The position numbers and the translations under genes were made by a program. The notes under the pieces are model-generated. The model saw nothing but the letters and a program-made list of their open reading frames with translations, ran no database searches and was not told the DNA's origin. A stretch of 64,000 nt of DNA, from positions 124,001 through 188,000 of the forward strand of contig NZ_WJXZ01000006.1 in assembly GCF_009668025.1 (NCBI RefSeq), written 5' to 3'. Each line of letters begins with the position of its first letter. The first letter of the stretch is position 1. Source of the DNA: Larkinella terrae (lineage in GTDB: Bacteria > Bacteroidota > Bacteroidia > Cytophagales > Spirosomataceae). Positions 25,560 through 35,534 of this stretch are shown in pieces.

Positions 25560-26189
25560 ATGGATTTTACACACCTGCTTACCCACCTGGTGGCCGACGA
25601 TTCGCTGCACGCGCGTTGGCTGAATACGCTGTCGATGATGGAAAATACCGGCGCCCGCAAGATTTCGGCGGCCGAACCCAAAACCACCGTCGATTTACTG
25701 ATGCTCAAACACGCGGCCGAGGAAGCCCGGCATGCCTATTACCTGAAAAAACAGATTCAGAAAGTTTCCAAAACCGACTGCCCGACCTACGAACCAGCGT
25801 ACCTGCTGGCGCCCACCGACAGCCACGCCTACCTGAACCGGCTCGATGTGCAGGTGTGCCGGTACCTGAAAACCGCCCTGGGTTTGTCGGGTGCAGACCT
25901 GAAATACGCGGCTTACCTGCTGGTGACCTACTCTATCGAGGTGCGGGCCGACGAACTCTACCCGGTTTATCAGAATGTCCTGACAGAATCGGGGAGCAAG
26001 GTGAACGTTCGCTCGATCATTGTAGAAGAGGAGGGACACCTGGCCGAGATGCTGCGGCAGATGGAAACGTTTTTCGGCGACTGGCAGACCCACGCCGAGC
26101 GGGCGGTGGCGATTGAAACCGGTTTGTATATGGCCTGGCTGGGCAGTTTGATGGCGTCGGAAAAAATCGATGCTGGAAAGGAAAACTAA
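25560..26189 (+). CDS. Ferritin-like helical protein, hypothetical
   Basis: A 209-residue cytoplasmic all-helical protein, start at 25560 (MDFTHLLTHL) chosen because the promoter box overlaps the upstream in-frame ATG. Two E-x-x-H-type motifs, AAEEARHAYYL and VEEEGHLAEML, are spaced as in diiron four-helix bundles, and further Glu residues (SIEVRADELYP) could complete a metal site. A role in oxygen- or iron-linked chemistry is therefore likely, but no named family was recognised. It is divergent from the ThuA/PQQ gene, and the tmRNA promoter follows its stop by 7 bp. Confidence 0.7.
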   Translation: MDFTHLLTHLVADDSLHARWLNTLSMMENTGARKISAAEPKTTVDLLMLKHAAEEARHAYYLKKQIQKVSKTDCPTYEPAYLLAPTDSHAYLNRLDVQVCRYLKTALGLSGADLKYAAYLLVTYSIEVRADELYPVYQNVLTESGSKVNVRSIIVEEEGHLAEMLRQMETFFGDWQTHAERAVAIETGLYMAWLGSLMASEKIDAGKEN

Positions 26190-26195
26190 TTTCCG

Positions 26196-26203
26196 TACCT
26201 TTG
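26196..26203 (+). promoter_or_regulatory. -7 box for tmRNA
   Basis: TACCTTTG, TAnnTTTG type, 23 bp before the first base of the mature tmRNA. Confidence 0.55.
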
Positions 26204-26226
26204 CGTTACGATTCATACACGTTTCT

Positions 26227-26594
26227 GGGGACGACCGGAATTGACAGCTTGTTGACGCTGCGTGTAAGCATGCCGGGAGTTGAGGGCATTTCCTGTATAA
26301 CAAACCTTCAAACAATAACTGGCGAATATAACTACGCCATGGCTGCTTAATCCGGAGGATTAGCTAATGCCATTGTCTCCCCAGCATACGTGCTGCTGGC
26401 TGGATCAGGAGGCATCGACTCGCAGCGCTGGCTCAGTTTATGGTGTTAACGGCTGAGTAAGACACAAGCACCTACGGATGAGGTCTGGCGTGATGCGGGC
26501 CTGGCTGATTCCCGACAATCCCAATCGCATCTAAGCATGTAGAAAGCACGACGGTTTCCTTGTCTGGACCAGGGTTCGACTCCCTGCGTCTCCA
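26227..26594 (+). ncRNA. ssrA: Transfer-messenger RNA (tmRNA)
   Basis: Rescues stalled ribosomes with SmpB. The 5' end GGGGACGACCGGAATTGACAG and the 3' end (T-arm GGTTCGACTCCC and acceptor CGTCTCCA) pair to form the tRNA-like half; the CCA appears to be only partly encoded. The tag reading frame is at 26321-26350 and encodes GEYNYAMAA with a TAA stop, a variant of the Bacteroidota GENNYALAA-type tag. Length is 368 nt. The integrase gene starts 48 bp downstream, so the 3' end is the presumed phage attachment site. Confidence 0.95.
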
Positions 26595-26601
26595 CTTTTC
26601 A

Positions 26602-26632
26602 AAGCCCTGTAAATCAAGTATTTACAGGGCTT
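26602..26632 (+). terminator. tmRNA terminator hairpin
   Basis: Perfect 13-bp stem (AAGCCCTGTAAAT/ATTTACAGGGCTT) with a 5-nt loop, 7 bp past the tmRNA end. It may belong to tmRNA or to the phage end. Confidence 0.7.
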
Positions 26633-26641
26633 GTCTTTGCC

Positions 26642-27922
26642 ATGAGTGCAAAAATGGCAAAAAAATGGCAAAGAAAAGTGAAATTTCTCATGTCCGACAA
26701 TTCCACCACCACCGCAAAATTTCCTTATAAAGAGCCATTTATCTCCAAACCAGCCGATGACGATTTGACGAAGCAATGGGTCGTCGAATACGGAATTTGG
26801 TCCAAAAAAAAACAGTGCATCGTTCGGAAACGGGTCGTTCTTTCCGGCAATACCGTTGCCCAGCGACTGGCTGACGCCAAAGAAATTATTGCCGAACTCA
26901 AACGGATTTTGAAGAAAGGAGAGGCCTACGTCGATGAAGTAGAACCCACCCAGGCGAAAAATAAAAAGAACCCGAAAGTCGATCCACCCCCAACCCGTTC
27001 CTCCCGAGTCAAACATGGCTCCGTCTCCAAAATTCTCATTCTGGAAGCGATTGACCAGTTTATGAGTTTTAAGGAGAAGACGACCAAGCCCAACACCATC
27101 ATGACGTACCGGACGCACGTCAATACCTTATTAAAGTATTTAAAGCGTCATCAATTGCAGAAAAAGGCCCTGGTTAACTTCACCGATGCCGATGCCCTTC
27201 ATTTTTTGGATGAAGCCACCACCGTGGAGCGCCTGGGAAACCGGTCACGGAACAATGCACGAGATGCCATATTTACGCTGTTCGAGCATTTCCGGAAACG
27301 AAAACATATTGAGGTCAATCCATTTAAGGAGATTGGCAAGCTGTCGTTTCGTCGGTATAAACACATGCCGTACACCTTTGAACAACGCGATCAGATCAAG
27401 CAATTTTGCCTGGAGACCAATCAGCATCAACTACTCCTTTTTATCAGCTTTATTTATTACGGCTTTATGCGGCCGCACGGCGAGGTGTCGAAATTGAAAG
27501 TCAAGGATTTAAGGGAGCGGACCATTGCGATCGATGCGGATAATGCCAAAGACATCGAGGCCGAACATATTCAGATTCCGCCCGGACTTGAAAAACTCAT
27601 CGACGAATATCAACTCCGGAGTTACCCGCCGGAAGCCTACCTGTTTACTAAAACTGGTCAGCCTGGTTCAAAACACGTCGATAAACTGTATTTCTACCGG
27701 CGTCATCGAAAAATACTGGCTAAACTGGGGTTTACCGATAAGCGCTTTGATTTATACGGCTGGAAACATACCGGAGTCATTGCCCTCTGGGTGGCCACGC
27801 AGAATATCCGGTTGATTCAGCGACAATGCCGACACTCCAATGCCCAGCAAACTGAAGAATACCTGCGGGATTTGGGGATCATTGTGAAAGATACCGATAT
27901 CGACAAATTTCCGGATTTTTAA
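26642..27922 (+). CDS. Tyrosine recombinase / phage integrase
   Basis: Site-specific recombinase that presumably inserted this element at the tmRNA. The 426 residues have an N-terminal arm-type region, a SAM-like core-binding domain (about 140-220, SKILILEAIDQFMSFKEK), and a catalytic domain with Arg277 in FMRPHGEVSKLKV, His376 in GWKHTGV, His398 in CRHSN and the nucleophile Tyr407 in EEYLRDL. Lys375 stands where most family members have the second catalytic Arg, a variant I associate with Bacteroidota integrases. A second ATG (residue 5) is a possible start. Its stop overlaps the tape-measure stop by 4 bp (convergent). Confidence 0.9.
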   Translation: MSAKMAKKWQRKVKFLMSDNSTTTAKFPYKEPFISKPADDDLTKQWVVEYGIWSKKKQCIVRKRVVLSGNTVAQRLADAKEIIAELKRILKKGEAYVDEVEPTQAKNKKNPKVDPPPTRSSRVKHGSVSKILILEAIDQFMSFKEKTTKPNTIMTYRTHVNTLLKYLKRHQLQKKALVNFTDADALHFLDEATTVERLGNRSRNNARDAIFTLFEHFRKRKHIEVNPFKEIGKLSFRRYKHMPYTFEQRDQIKQFCLETNQHQLLLFISFIYYGFMRPHGEVSKLKVKDLRERTIAIDADNAKDIEAEHIQIPPGLEKLIDEYQLRSYPPEAYLFTKTGQPGSKHVDKLYFYRRHRKILAKLGFTDKRFDLYGWKHTGVIALWVATQNIRLIQRQCRHSNAQQTEEYLRDLGIIVKDTDIDKFPDF

Positions 27923-30900
27923 ACCCGCCACATTTCGGCTTCGCAGGTGACCACCGGGTTGTCGCCCAGGGCGGTTTTCAAGGTGCTGATCAGGTAATCA
28001 ACTCCCTGAATGTGCACTTTCTGCCGCATGGTAAACCGCGCCAGATCCGCAGCCGATAGATACAGGTTCCGCCGGATCGGGAAGGTGCGGCCCCGGAACT
28101 GCTCGAACCGCTGCCAGTAGTTCTCCACCAGGTTGCCAGGCTCCGACCACAGCAGCGTCTGGCCATCGTGCGCGTGGGTAGCCGTCGGCACGCCACCGAT
28201 CAGCCCGTTCCAGAATAAAAACCGGTTACTCAAGACAGGTCTGGCATCTTTATTCAGTACGCTGAACCCGGCCTGGCTGGTGGTGGCCAGGCCCGATGCC
28301 GGATCGGTCAGTAGAGTGGAAAACCGCGACTTGATCGGCAGCAACACCCCGCCCGCATTCTCTGCGGTTTCCGGGGTCTGGTATTTGTCCATCGGGGCCG
28401 GAATGGGCTTCATCGTCGCATCGTTTCCGTCGATCTCGTAGCTCAACTCCAGTCGCCCATGCTGATCCGGAATCCGGAGATGCGCCGTGCCGGTTTTATA
28501 ACTCCAGTTGGTCAGCGTGGGCTGACCCAGCACGTCGTCGACAAAATCAATCGTGCAGATCTTCCGGCGCGCGTTGAAGTCCAGCCAGAGGTTGAACAGT
28601 TTCCGCAGTTCGATCAAAAGGCCACCCATCGTGACTTCGGGCAGGTGATTGCTATAGGTCAACGTGGTTTGCTGGTCCAGGGCGTACAGGTTGTAAAACA
28701 CCAGCCGCTGCAAAGCCGCATCGTCCTGGGCCTTGCGGGCGTCTTCTTCGGCTTTCTGGGCTTCCATCTGGGCGATCTTGGCTTCAAACTTGGCCTGTTC
28801 GGCCTGCTTTTTGGCTTTGCCTGAGCCAAACAGATACATTCGTCCACCCTGCAGCGGCTCCAGGTAGGAGCGGTATTCTCCGCCGTCGCCGAAGACGGCC
28901 CCGTTACGCGCCAGGATCGGCGCGCCGTTGCGGTGCAGCGAGGAATGCAGCAGTTTGTCAATAACGGGTCGGTTGTTGCGGTAAGTGTTGCGGGACAGGA
29001 TCATAATCGGTTCTCCACCCTCCATCTCGCCGATTTCCTGCCCCGTATCGCGCCGGGTGAGGGCAATGCCCGCCTGGCCGTACTGCGTGCCGTGGCCGGG
29101 TCCGGTGGGTACACCCCCGTTGCGCAAATAGCCGCCCTGAGCGTAGGAAGGCGGCTTCTGGGATTTAATGATGCCGATCTGAATGGCGGCCATCGCTGCC
29201 GACGCGGCCACGCCGATCAGCCCCAGAGGAAAGCCCATCGTAGCCAGCGACTTTAGGGCGGCCATCGCGGCATTGATCAGCGCCATGGCAATCTGCATGG
29301 CCTGGTCCCGTTTCCAGGCTTTCAATTTCTCCTGTTTCTCCTTTTCGGCGGCATCGGCATTGATCTTGGCAATCGTCTTTTCGTACTGGTCCTTGGAAAT
29401 TTTGCCCTGATCGTACTGCTCTTTCCACGATTTGAGCTGCGATTCCTTTTCTTTTTCAATCTTTTTGAGCTGATTGTCCAGGTATTGCTTATTTAAAGCG
29501 GTCAGTCCCTGAATAACGACACCTGCAATCTCTAATTTTTCCTTCGATTTTTCTTTCCAATCCTGTTGTTCATCGGCATTGGCTTTTTTGGCATTTGTCA
29601 GTTTCTGAAGCAGGAAATTCATGAAAGTGGAATAATCTCCATTCATCAGCCCTTCCACGGCGGAGAAAAATTCCTGGACGTTTTGCTTCCGTTTTTCGTG
29701 ATGCTCTTTATGGAGTGCCGTGGCTTCCTGTTCAAACTTCCGATCGGCCGCCCCCAACTGGGCATTTTTCCACTGGTTAAGCTGGTCGATAGCCTGGGCT
29801 TTTTTCGTTTCGTCAGTCAACACCCGTTCAATGTGGGCTTTCTTTTCATTGTACTCGGTCTGGATTTTCTGACGCTCTTCAGCGAGCTCAGCCGCCAGGC
29901 GCTGTTTCTTCAGTTCAAAGGTCTGCTGCTCATTGTTGCGGGCGGCAAACAGTTGGTTTTCGTAGAGCGTTTTGGTGGTTTGTGACTGGTAATCGGCCAG
30001 GTCCTTGAACAGCGATTTCTCCTTCTCAGCCTGCTCTTTCTCCGCCTGCAGCTTTTTCTCCCGTTTCTCCAGCTCCTCCTTTTCTTTTTTATCGCGGAAC
30101 TGCTTTTGCGTTTCCGCGACCCGGTTTTCAAAGTCTTTCTCGATCAGGTCAATCTGCTGGGCCTTTAGTTTGGCATCGGCCACGGACTCCTGCACGGCGC
30201 GTTTCTGCTGATCGCGCTTGAATGTCAGGTTGGCAATTTCCCGCTGTTGGTCATCGGCGATCAGCTCGATCTGCATGCGCCGAATGTCATCGTTAGCCTG
30301 GCGGTTGGCGCGTGTCTTTTCTTCGGCAACCTGTTTGGCGTGATCTTCCTGTTTTTTCTTCTCGGCATCCCGGTGTTTATCGTTATCACCTCCCATGGCC
30401 GTCAGCGCCTGGGCGTTGATCTGAACTCCGGCGGTGGCGGCATCCTGGGCCCCGGTTTTGGAGGTGGTAACCTTTTTGTCAACGTGGGTTTTATGATCCG
30501 CTTCGGTTTTTGCGTGGGCTTCCTTCAGCGTGCTCTGATACGTGGTGCTGAAGGCATCAGCTACCTTCTTGCCGCCGTTCATCATCACGTCGGCCATGCC
30601 CTTTATATCCATTGTCAGGAAGGCTTTGACAAACTGTACGGTGACTTCGGCAGCCGTTTTCATAGCCTGCCACAAGCCATTGACGCCCGCGCGGAAGGTG
30701 TCACTGTGCTGATAAGCCGCCACCAGGGCAGCTCCCAGCGTCAACAATATGGCGATGACGGCCGCAATAGGATTGGCCGACATGGCCACATTCAAGAGCC
30801 GTTGGGCTACAGCCGCGGCTTCGGTGGCGATGGTACGGGCTTTCTCGGCCGCGGCCATTCGGAGGGAATTGGCTTCGGCCAGAATCGCCTGGGCATTGAA

Positions 30901-32427
30901 GGTGACCAGAGCGGCTACTAGGAGTCCAATACTTACTTTATTCTCATTGAGGAATGCTGGAATTGCGCCTACGGCTTTACCGAAGGCGATGGCGTATTCG
31001 CCCCCTTTCAGCACCATCGGCAAAAGCTTGTTGCCCAGATCGACGGAAACCGCCTGGACCGCTTTGCCCATTTTTTCGAGTTGTCCGGCCGCATTCGTGT
31101 TCTTGAGGATAAATTCGTTGGTCAGTGAGGTGCCCTGCTGCATGGATTTGTTTGCCAACTCCTGTTTGTCGCGCACCAGTTGGGTCTGGTCTTTCAAGAG
31201 CGACATGACTTTAGTGGCTTCCTGGGATTTGATGCCCAAATCGGCCAGTCGTTTGGCGACCACATCGGCGGGCAGTCCTTTCAGACTTTCGGCCAGTTTC
31301 AGCAAAAACTCATTGGGGTTAGTGTTGATGAGCTTTTTCATTTCCCCCTCGGTGATGCCGAGCTGACGGGCAAAAGTGGCCGTATCTTTGGCCGCCGTCA
31401 GCAGAATATTTGACAAACCGCCAGCGGCTATTTCTGCACTCAGACCCATTTCCTGAAAAGCGGCTCCCAATCCCAGGGTCTGGGAAATCTGGGGCGACAG
31501 GTTGCCGAGCTGCCCCATCCGCTGGGTGAAGTCGGCCACGACCGGAGCGGTGGCGGTTCCGGCGGCTCCCAGGTCGTTGAGCGCTGAGCCAATCTGTTTG
31601 ATGGCCGTGCCGGCATCGAGGTTTTTGGTTTCCTGAAACAGATTTTTAAGCGTGCCCAGCGTGGTGGTCACCTGCTCAACGCCCCCGGAAAATTCATCGC
31701 CCAGGGCGACGACTGCCTGATCAGTGGCCTGGACAAAACCGAGCATTTCGTCTTTGGCAATATTGATCTGGCCGCCGACTTTGGCGATTTCCAACAGCTC
31801 GGACTGAGCGGTGCGGGTGTCGATTTTGGCGATTTCATCATTCAACCCCTTTACTTCGTCGGCGGTCATGCCGGTGCTTTTCTGCACATCGGCGAAGGCA
31901 TCGGAGGTTTCGGCGGCCGCATGGATGGACTCTTTACCGAATTGGACGACTTCCTGAATCACATCATCCAGCAGAAAAGCGCCGAAGGTACTAACGAAGG
32001 TATCTTTCAGGCGGCTCCAGGTGGAAACATTCTCGTCGGTGGAATCGCGCAGGGCGCGCATTTCGGCGTTAACCCCATCGAGCCGCCGATCCACGTCGAC
32101 AACCTCTTTCATTTTATCGATCCACTCGTCGGAGTTGATTTTGAGGTCTTTCAGCTCATTGTTGAGCAGCCGTTTTTTTGCCCGAAGTTCGTTAACCGAC
32201 GCGTTTTCCAGATCCAGATTCTGGATGTACTCGCGGGTTTCGACGTTGAGCTGTTTCTTTTGGGCGGCCAGTTCGCGGTAAGCGTCGGTGTTTTCTTCCC
32301 CGGCTTCCTTCATCCGGCGCATCTCGGCGGTAATTTCGCGGGCTTCCTGGCGCATTCCGGCTAGGCTCCGCTCGGCATCTTCGCCGTCGATGATGAGCTT
32401 TATTTTACTCTCTTCAACCTGGTTCAT
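27919..32427 (-). CDS. Tail tape-measure protein fused to a baseplate-like C-terminus
   Basis: A 1502-residue tail-length protein. Residues 1-150 are coiled coil, 150-430 carry the TP901-type core (FADVQKSTGMTADEV, GLSAEIAAGGLSNIL), then hydrophobic helices (PIAAVIAILLTLGAALVAAY), a long charged coiled coil (about 700-1060) and a Gly-rich segment with GGYLRNGGVPTGPGHG. Up to about residue 1240 this reads as a normal tape measure. The last 260 residues (HLPEVTMGGLLIELRKLFNLW, KVHIQGVDYLIS, CEAEMWRV ending) resemble the end of a separate baseplate or tail-tip protein of Bacteroidota phages. The junction near 28,700 suggests an internal deletion; if so, several distal tail genes are lost. Confidence 0.85.
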   Translation of the reverse strand: MNQVEESKIKLIIDGEDAERSLAGMRQEAREITAEMRRMKEAGEENTDAYRELAAQKKQLNVETREYIQNLDLENASVNELRAKKRLLNNELKDLKINSDEWIDKMKEVVDVDRRLDGVNAEMRALRDSTDENVSTWSRLKDTFVSTFGAFLLDDVIQEVVQFGKESIHAAAETSDAFADVQKSTGMTADEVKGLNDEIAKIDTRTAQSELLEIAKVGGQINIAKDEMLGFVQATDQAVVALGDEFSGGVEQVTTTLGTLKNLFQETKNLDAGTAIKQIGSALNDLGAAGTATAPVVADFTQRMGQLGNLSPQISQTLGLGAAFQEMGLSAEIAAGGLSNILLTAAKDTATFARQLGITEGEMKKLINTNPNEFLLKLAESLKGLPADVVAKRLADLGIKSQEATKVMSLLKDQTQLVRDKQELANKSMQQGTSLTNEFILKNTNAAGQLEKMGKAVQAVSVDLGNKLLPMVLKGGEYAIAFGKAVGAIPAFLNENKVSIGLLVAALVTFNAQAILAEANSLRMAAAEKARTIATEAAAVAQRLLNVAMSANPIAAVIAILLTLGAALVAAYQHSDTFRAGVNGLWQAMKTAAEVTVQFVKAFLTMDIKGMADVMMNGGKKVADAFSTTYQSTLKEAHAKTEADHKTHVDKKVTTSKTGAQDAATAGVQINAQALTAMGGDNDKHRDAEKKKQEDHAKQVAEEKTRANRQANDDIRRMQIELIADDQQREIANLTFKRDQQKRAVQESVADAKLKAQQIDLIEKDFENRVAETQKQFRDKKEKEELEKREKKLQAEKEQAEKEKSLFKDLADYQSQTTKTLYENQLFAARNNEQQTFELKKQRLAAELAEERQKIQTEYNEKKAHIERVLTDETKKAQAIDQLNQWKNAQLGAADRKFEQEATALHKEHHEKRKQNVQEFFSAVEGLMNGDYSTFMNFLLQKLTNAKKANADEQQDWKEKSKEKLEIAGVVIQGLTALNKQYLDNQLKKIEKEKESQLKSWKEQYDQGKISKDQYEKTIAKINADAAEKEKQEKLKAWKRDQAMQIAMALINAAMAALKSLATMGFPLGLIGVAASAAMAAIQIGIIKSQKPPSYAQGGYLRNGGVPTGPGHGTQYGQAGIALTRRDTGQEIGEMEGGEPIMILSRNTYRNNRPVIDKLLHSSLHRNGAPILARNGAVFGDGGEYRSYLEPLQGGRMYLFGSGKAKKQAEQAKFEAKIAQMEAQKAEEDARKAQDDAALQRLVFYNLYALDQQTTLTYSNHLPEVTMGGLLIELRKLFNLWLDFNARRKICTIDFVDDVLGQPTLTNWSYKTGTAHLRIPDQHGRLELSYEIDGNDATMKPIPAPMDKYQTPETAENAGGVLLPIKSRFSTLLTDPASGLATTSQAGFSVLNKDARPVLSNRFLFWNGLIGGVPTATHAHDGQTLLWSEPGNLVENYWQRFEQFRGRTFPIRRNLYLSAADLARFTMRQKVHIQGVDYLISTLKTALGDNPVVTCEAEMWRV

Positions 32428-32804
32428 GCGGTGGCATTAGTAGAATGTCCACCAAATTGAAAAGCTGCCCGGGGTTGAAACAGGACGGCTTTTGTAAAAG
32501 TATATTAGAAATACAGTGTCTTACTAAAAGGAGGGATTATTGAAACTTTTAATAACCGTCGACCCCAGTTAGTAGAACACTACATAAAGCATCCTAAAAA
32601 AATAATAATTCATAGTTAATCACTAAAGTGGGTAGCTTTATTTCGGTACTTTTGACGGACAACCAAAGAACTACCCCGCACCAGAGGAATCTTACTCCAA
32701 TCCGAAATTTATTATTATGGGTATCCAGGGAGCCGTTGGATATCCCATCGACCATGGCGCAAAGTCTAATAAACAGCTTAATTACATTTTAATATCTTGG
32801 GGCT
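32428..32804. other. A/T-rich leader of the histidine kinase cargo
   Basis: This 377-bp gap has no gene. G+C drops sharply from the tape-measure side. A TAnnTTTG box (TACTTTTG, 32647-32654, plus strand) would give the kinase a leader of about 145 nt. No insertion-sequence ends or target duplications were found. Confidence 0.5.
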
Positions 32805-34710
32805 ATGTTCAGTTCACCCGATGAAAAGTTACTGACGTCCGTACTCGATAACCATCCCGAACCGATTGTATTGCATACTCCCGTATTTGGATCAGAAGAG
32901 GGTGATACGATTGTTGATTTTACCTTGCTCTATTTCAACGATGCTGCCAGGCAGCAGGCAAATCTACCTTACGCCCTGATGAAAGGGCAAAAAGTTAGTG
33001 AGCTGGCAGGCTATAGCGAAGAAGGAAGAAAAAAGCTTACTCAGCAATTAATCGAGGTGTATACCTCGGGCAAGGATTTACAAACTACCTATTACAATGA
33101 ACTGCTTGACATATATTTTGACGTACTCCGACGCAAAATAGACGGTGCAATCCTCTCGATTACTAAGAATGTTAATGCAGAAATGAAGGAACGCCTGGAA
33201 AAACAAAAGCAACAGGAGCTGGTAAACCTGATACTCAATAATTCCCTGAATGGCTGGTACGTGTTGGATGCGGTGTTAAATGAGCAACAAAAAGTGATCG
33301 ATTTCATGTTTACTTAACAATATCTTTTTACAGTTCAGTGGTCTTTCCCAGGAACAAGTGATCGGAAAGCGACTTTTAGCCCTGTTTCCAGCCACAAAAT
33401 CCACCGGTTCTTTTGAGCGATATAAGGAGGTCTATCGGACTGGTAACTCTCAACGAAGCCAATCTCATTACACTGCCGGGGGGAAGGATGCCTGGTACGA
33501 TAGTGTTGTGGCTAAATTGGGCGAGCATTCGCTGATGGTAACGTTTGCTGATGTGACGGAGCTTAACACAAAAGCCAGGGAGCTTGAAAACAAAAATTAC
33601 ATTCTCGATAACATCTTTACCCATTCATCAAATGGGATTTCATTTGGCCAGGTTATTCGCGATCAGGAAGGAAAGATCATTGATGGGAAACCGATCATGG
33701 CGAATAAGGCAGCCATCCAACTGGTTGGCATTCCCCAGGATCTCTACTTTTCAAAAACATCGGTTGAACTTGAGCCGAATATTTTAAACACACCCTATTT
33801 TCAAAAAATTATCCACACCATGGATACGGGTGAACCGTCCCTGGTCGAATACCAACTGGAGTCGACTGGGCGGTGGATCGAGATTTCACTTTCCCGCATG
33901 GACAGGGATCACCTGATTATCATTTTTACCGATGTTACGGAAATAAAAGAGATTGAGCTGCAAAAAGAACGGCTGATTGACGAACTCAAACGAACCAATG
34001 CGGCACTCGAAGATTTTACAAGAGCGGCATCCCACGACCTGAAAGAACCCTTGCGCAAAGTGCAACTGTTCACCGAGCGGCTCCAAGATATGCTGGCCAC
34101 GAAGATGAATGACGAAGAAACTATCTTAATGGAAAAAGTAAAAGGGGCAAACAAGCGAATGATGCTGCTGGTAGAAGACCTGCTATCTTATGCTGATATT
34201 AGTTACGGGCCTCACCAACTGGAAGAAATTGACTTAAACGAAAAACTGGCGGATGTACTTTCGGACCTGGAACTGGTGATCCAGGAAAAAGGCACTACTC
34301 TTACAATGGATAAGTTGCCAGTGGTCAAAGGATATGGAAGGCAATTAGGGCAACTCTTTCAAAACTTAATCAGCAATGCACTAAACTACAGCAAACCTGG
34401 CGAACCATCGGCAATAACCATCACAGTAAACGAAATAAACAAAGCCGATGTACCGTCACATTTTATCCCTGATTCAAATCATTACTACCTTTTTCAAGTA
34501 AAGGACAATGGGATCGGCTTCAACCAGGAGTATGCTGAAAAGATCTTCAATGTGTTTACCCGCCTTCACAGACGGGAATTATATCCAGGAACGGGTATAG
34601 GTCTTTCCATTGTAAAAAAAGTTGCGGCAAACCACCAAGGTTTTGTCTATGCGGAAAGCGAAGAAGGGAAGGGTGCCACCTTCAGTGTGCTACTGCCACG
34701 GGATGCTTAA
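32805..34710 (+). pseudogene. PAS-domain sensor histidine kinase, frameshifted
   Basis: Cargo gene on the opposite strand to the phage backbone. The first frame (32805-33317, 170 residues) carries a PAS-like domain and a linker helix and breaks off at VIDFMFT inside a second PAS domain. The sequence resumes in another frame with LNNIFLQFSGLSQEQ (about 33313 on) and continues to 34710 with a further PAS domain, a HisKA domain (phospho-acceptor His in ASHDLKEPLRK) and an HATPase domain (N box QLFQNLISNALNYS, G box VKDNGIGF and GTGIGLSIVKK). A one-base loss or two-base gain near 33309-33317 explains it. Host-like rather than phage-like; no regulator gene is adjacent. Confidence 0.85.
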
Positions 34711-34994
34711 GTAAACCACTATTTGATCGACTTAGGAGTACAGCAAATACCCTGGTATTGCAAAAAGCAAAGTTCAGTCAATACGAATCCTATAATCCAA
34801 AAATTCTTCGCCTGCTATTATATCGTCTCACGAAACCCCCGTATTACGAGTAGAACAGGATGGATCAAATTACCTTTCATTTATCTCAATGCCACGTCTC
34901 AAATTGTTGTCTCACAATTCTATAGCTCAAAAAGCATGGACTTCCTGAGTTTTTGAGACAAATACTTTTCAGTTCAAATCATTTTTGAATAGAG

Positions 34995-35534
34995 TTACTC
35001 GAAATCTCTCTTCTCCAGCAACCGGGCGTACCACTGCCCGACGACTTCCGCCGTCTTAACGCGCAGCCGATAGCGGGCCGAATTGATCAGCCGCATCTTG
35101 GTGCTGTTGTACCAGGTGCCGTTGTACTGTTTTTTGACCACTGGCATCTTCCGGCGGGAAAAGAGAATAGCGGCTGCAATCCGGCGGGCTGCCTCGTTGA
35201 TGCTGCTTACTGTGCGGCCCCGGTAGCCTGGTACCCGACCAAACTGCCCCAGCCCCACACTGGCCACGAATTGCTCCAGGGCTTCCGGCGGGGGCAGTTT
35301 GTCGTTGTACCGGAGTTGGGACATATCCTTAAACCGCCCATACTCGTTGAAGGATATTTCGGCCACCAGCGTCAGGGCCGAGCGGCTGACACCGGCCTGA
35401 AACTGCCGTAGCAGGTCTTCGGTCAGCACGAGCCCTTTTTCTTCGATGGCCCGCTGAAACATCGCCACGCCGTCGTGTACAATGTCCTGGGCGAGATCGA
35501 CCAGTTCATCCAACAAATCTAGCTCCTCGCTCAT
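34995..35534 (-). CDS. Phage tail-region protein, hypothetical
   Basis: A 179-residue cytoplasmic, mostly helical protein (DLLDELVDLAQDIVHDGVAMF, then SALTLVAEISFNEYGRFKDM). The C-terminal half is basic with RRIAAAILFSRRKMP and KMRLINSARYRLRVKTAEVV. Its start overlaps the stop of the upstream 677-residue gene by 4 bp. In backbone order it comes just before the tape measure, where minor tail or tail-completion proteins usually lie; that role is inferred from position only. Confidence 0.7.
   Translation of the reverse strand: MSEELDLLDELVDLAQDIVHDGVAMFQRAIEEKGLVLTEDLLRQFQAGVSRSALTLVAEISFNEYGRFKDMSQLRYNDKLPPPEALEQFVASVGLGQFGRVPGYRGRTVSSINEAARRIAAAILFSRRKMPVVKKQYNGTWYNSTKMRLINSARYRLRVKTAEVVGQWYARLLEKRDFE

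Noticed and set aside
33309-33317. Programmed frameshift in the kinase
   Set aside because: No slippery heptamer of the X-XXY-YYZ type and no downstream stimulator were evident; kinases of this kind are not known to use one.
34723-34956. Plus-strand 77-codon open frame after the kinase
   Set aside because: Low-complexity A/T-rich content without signals; likely spacer.
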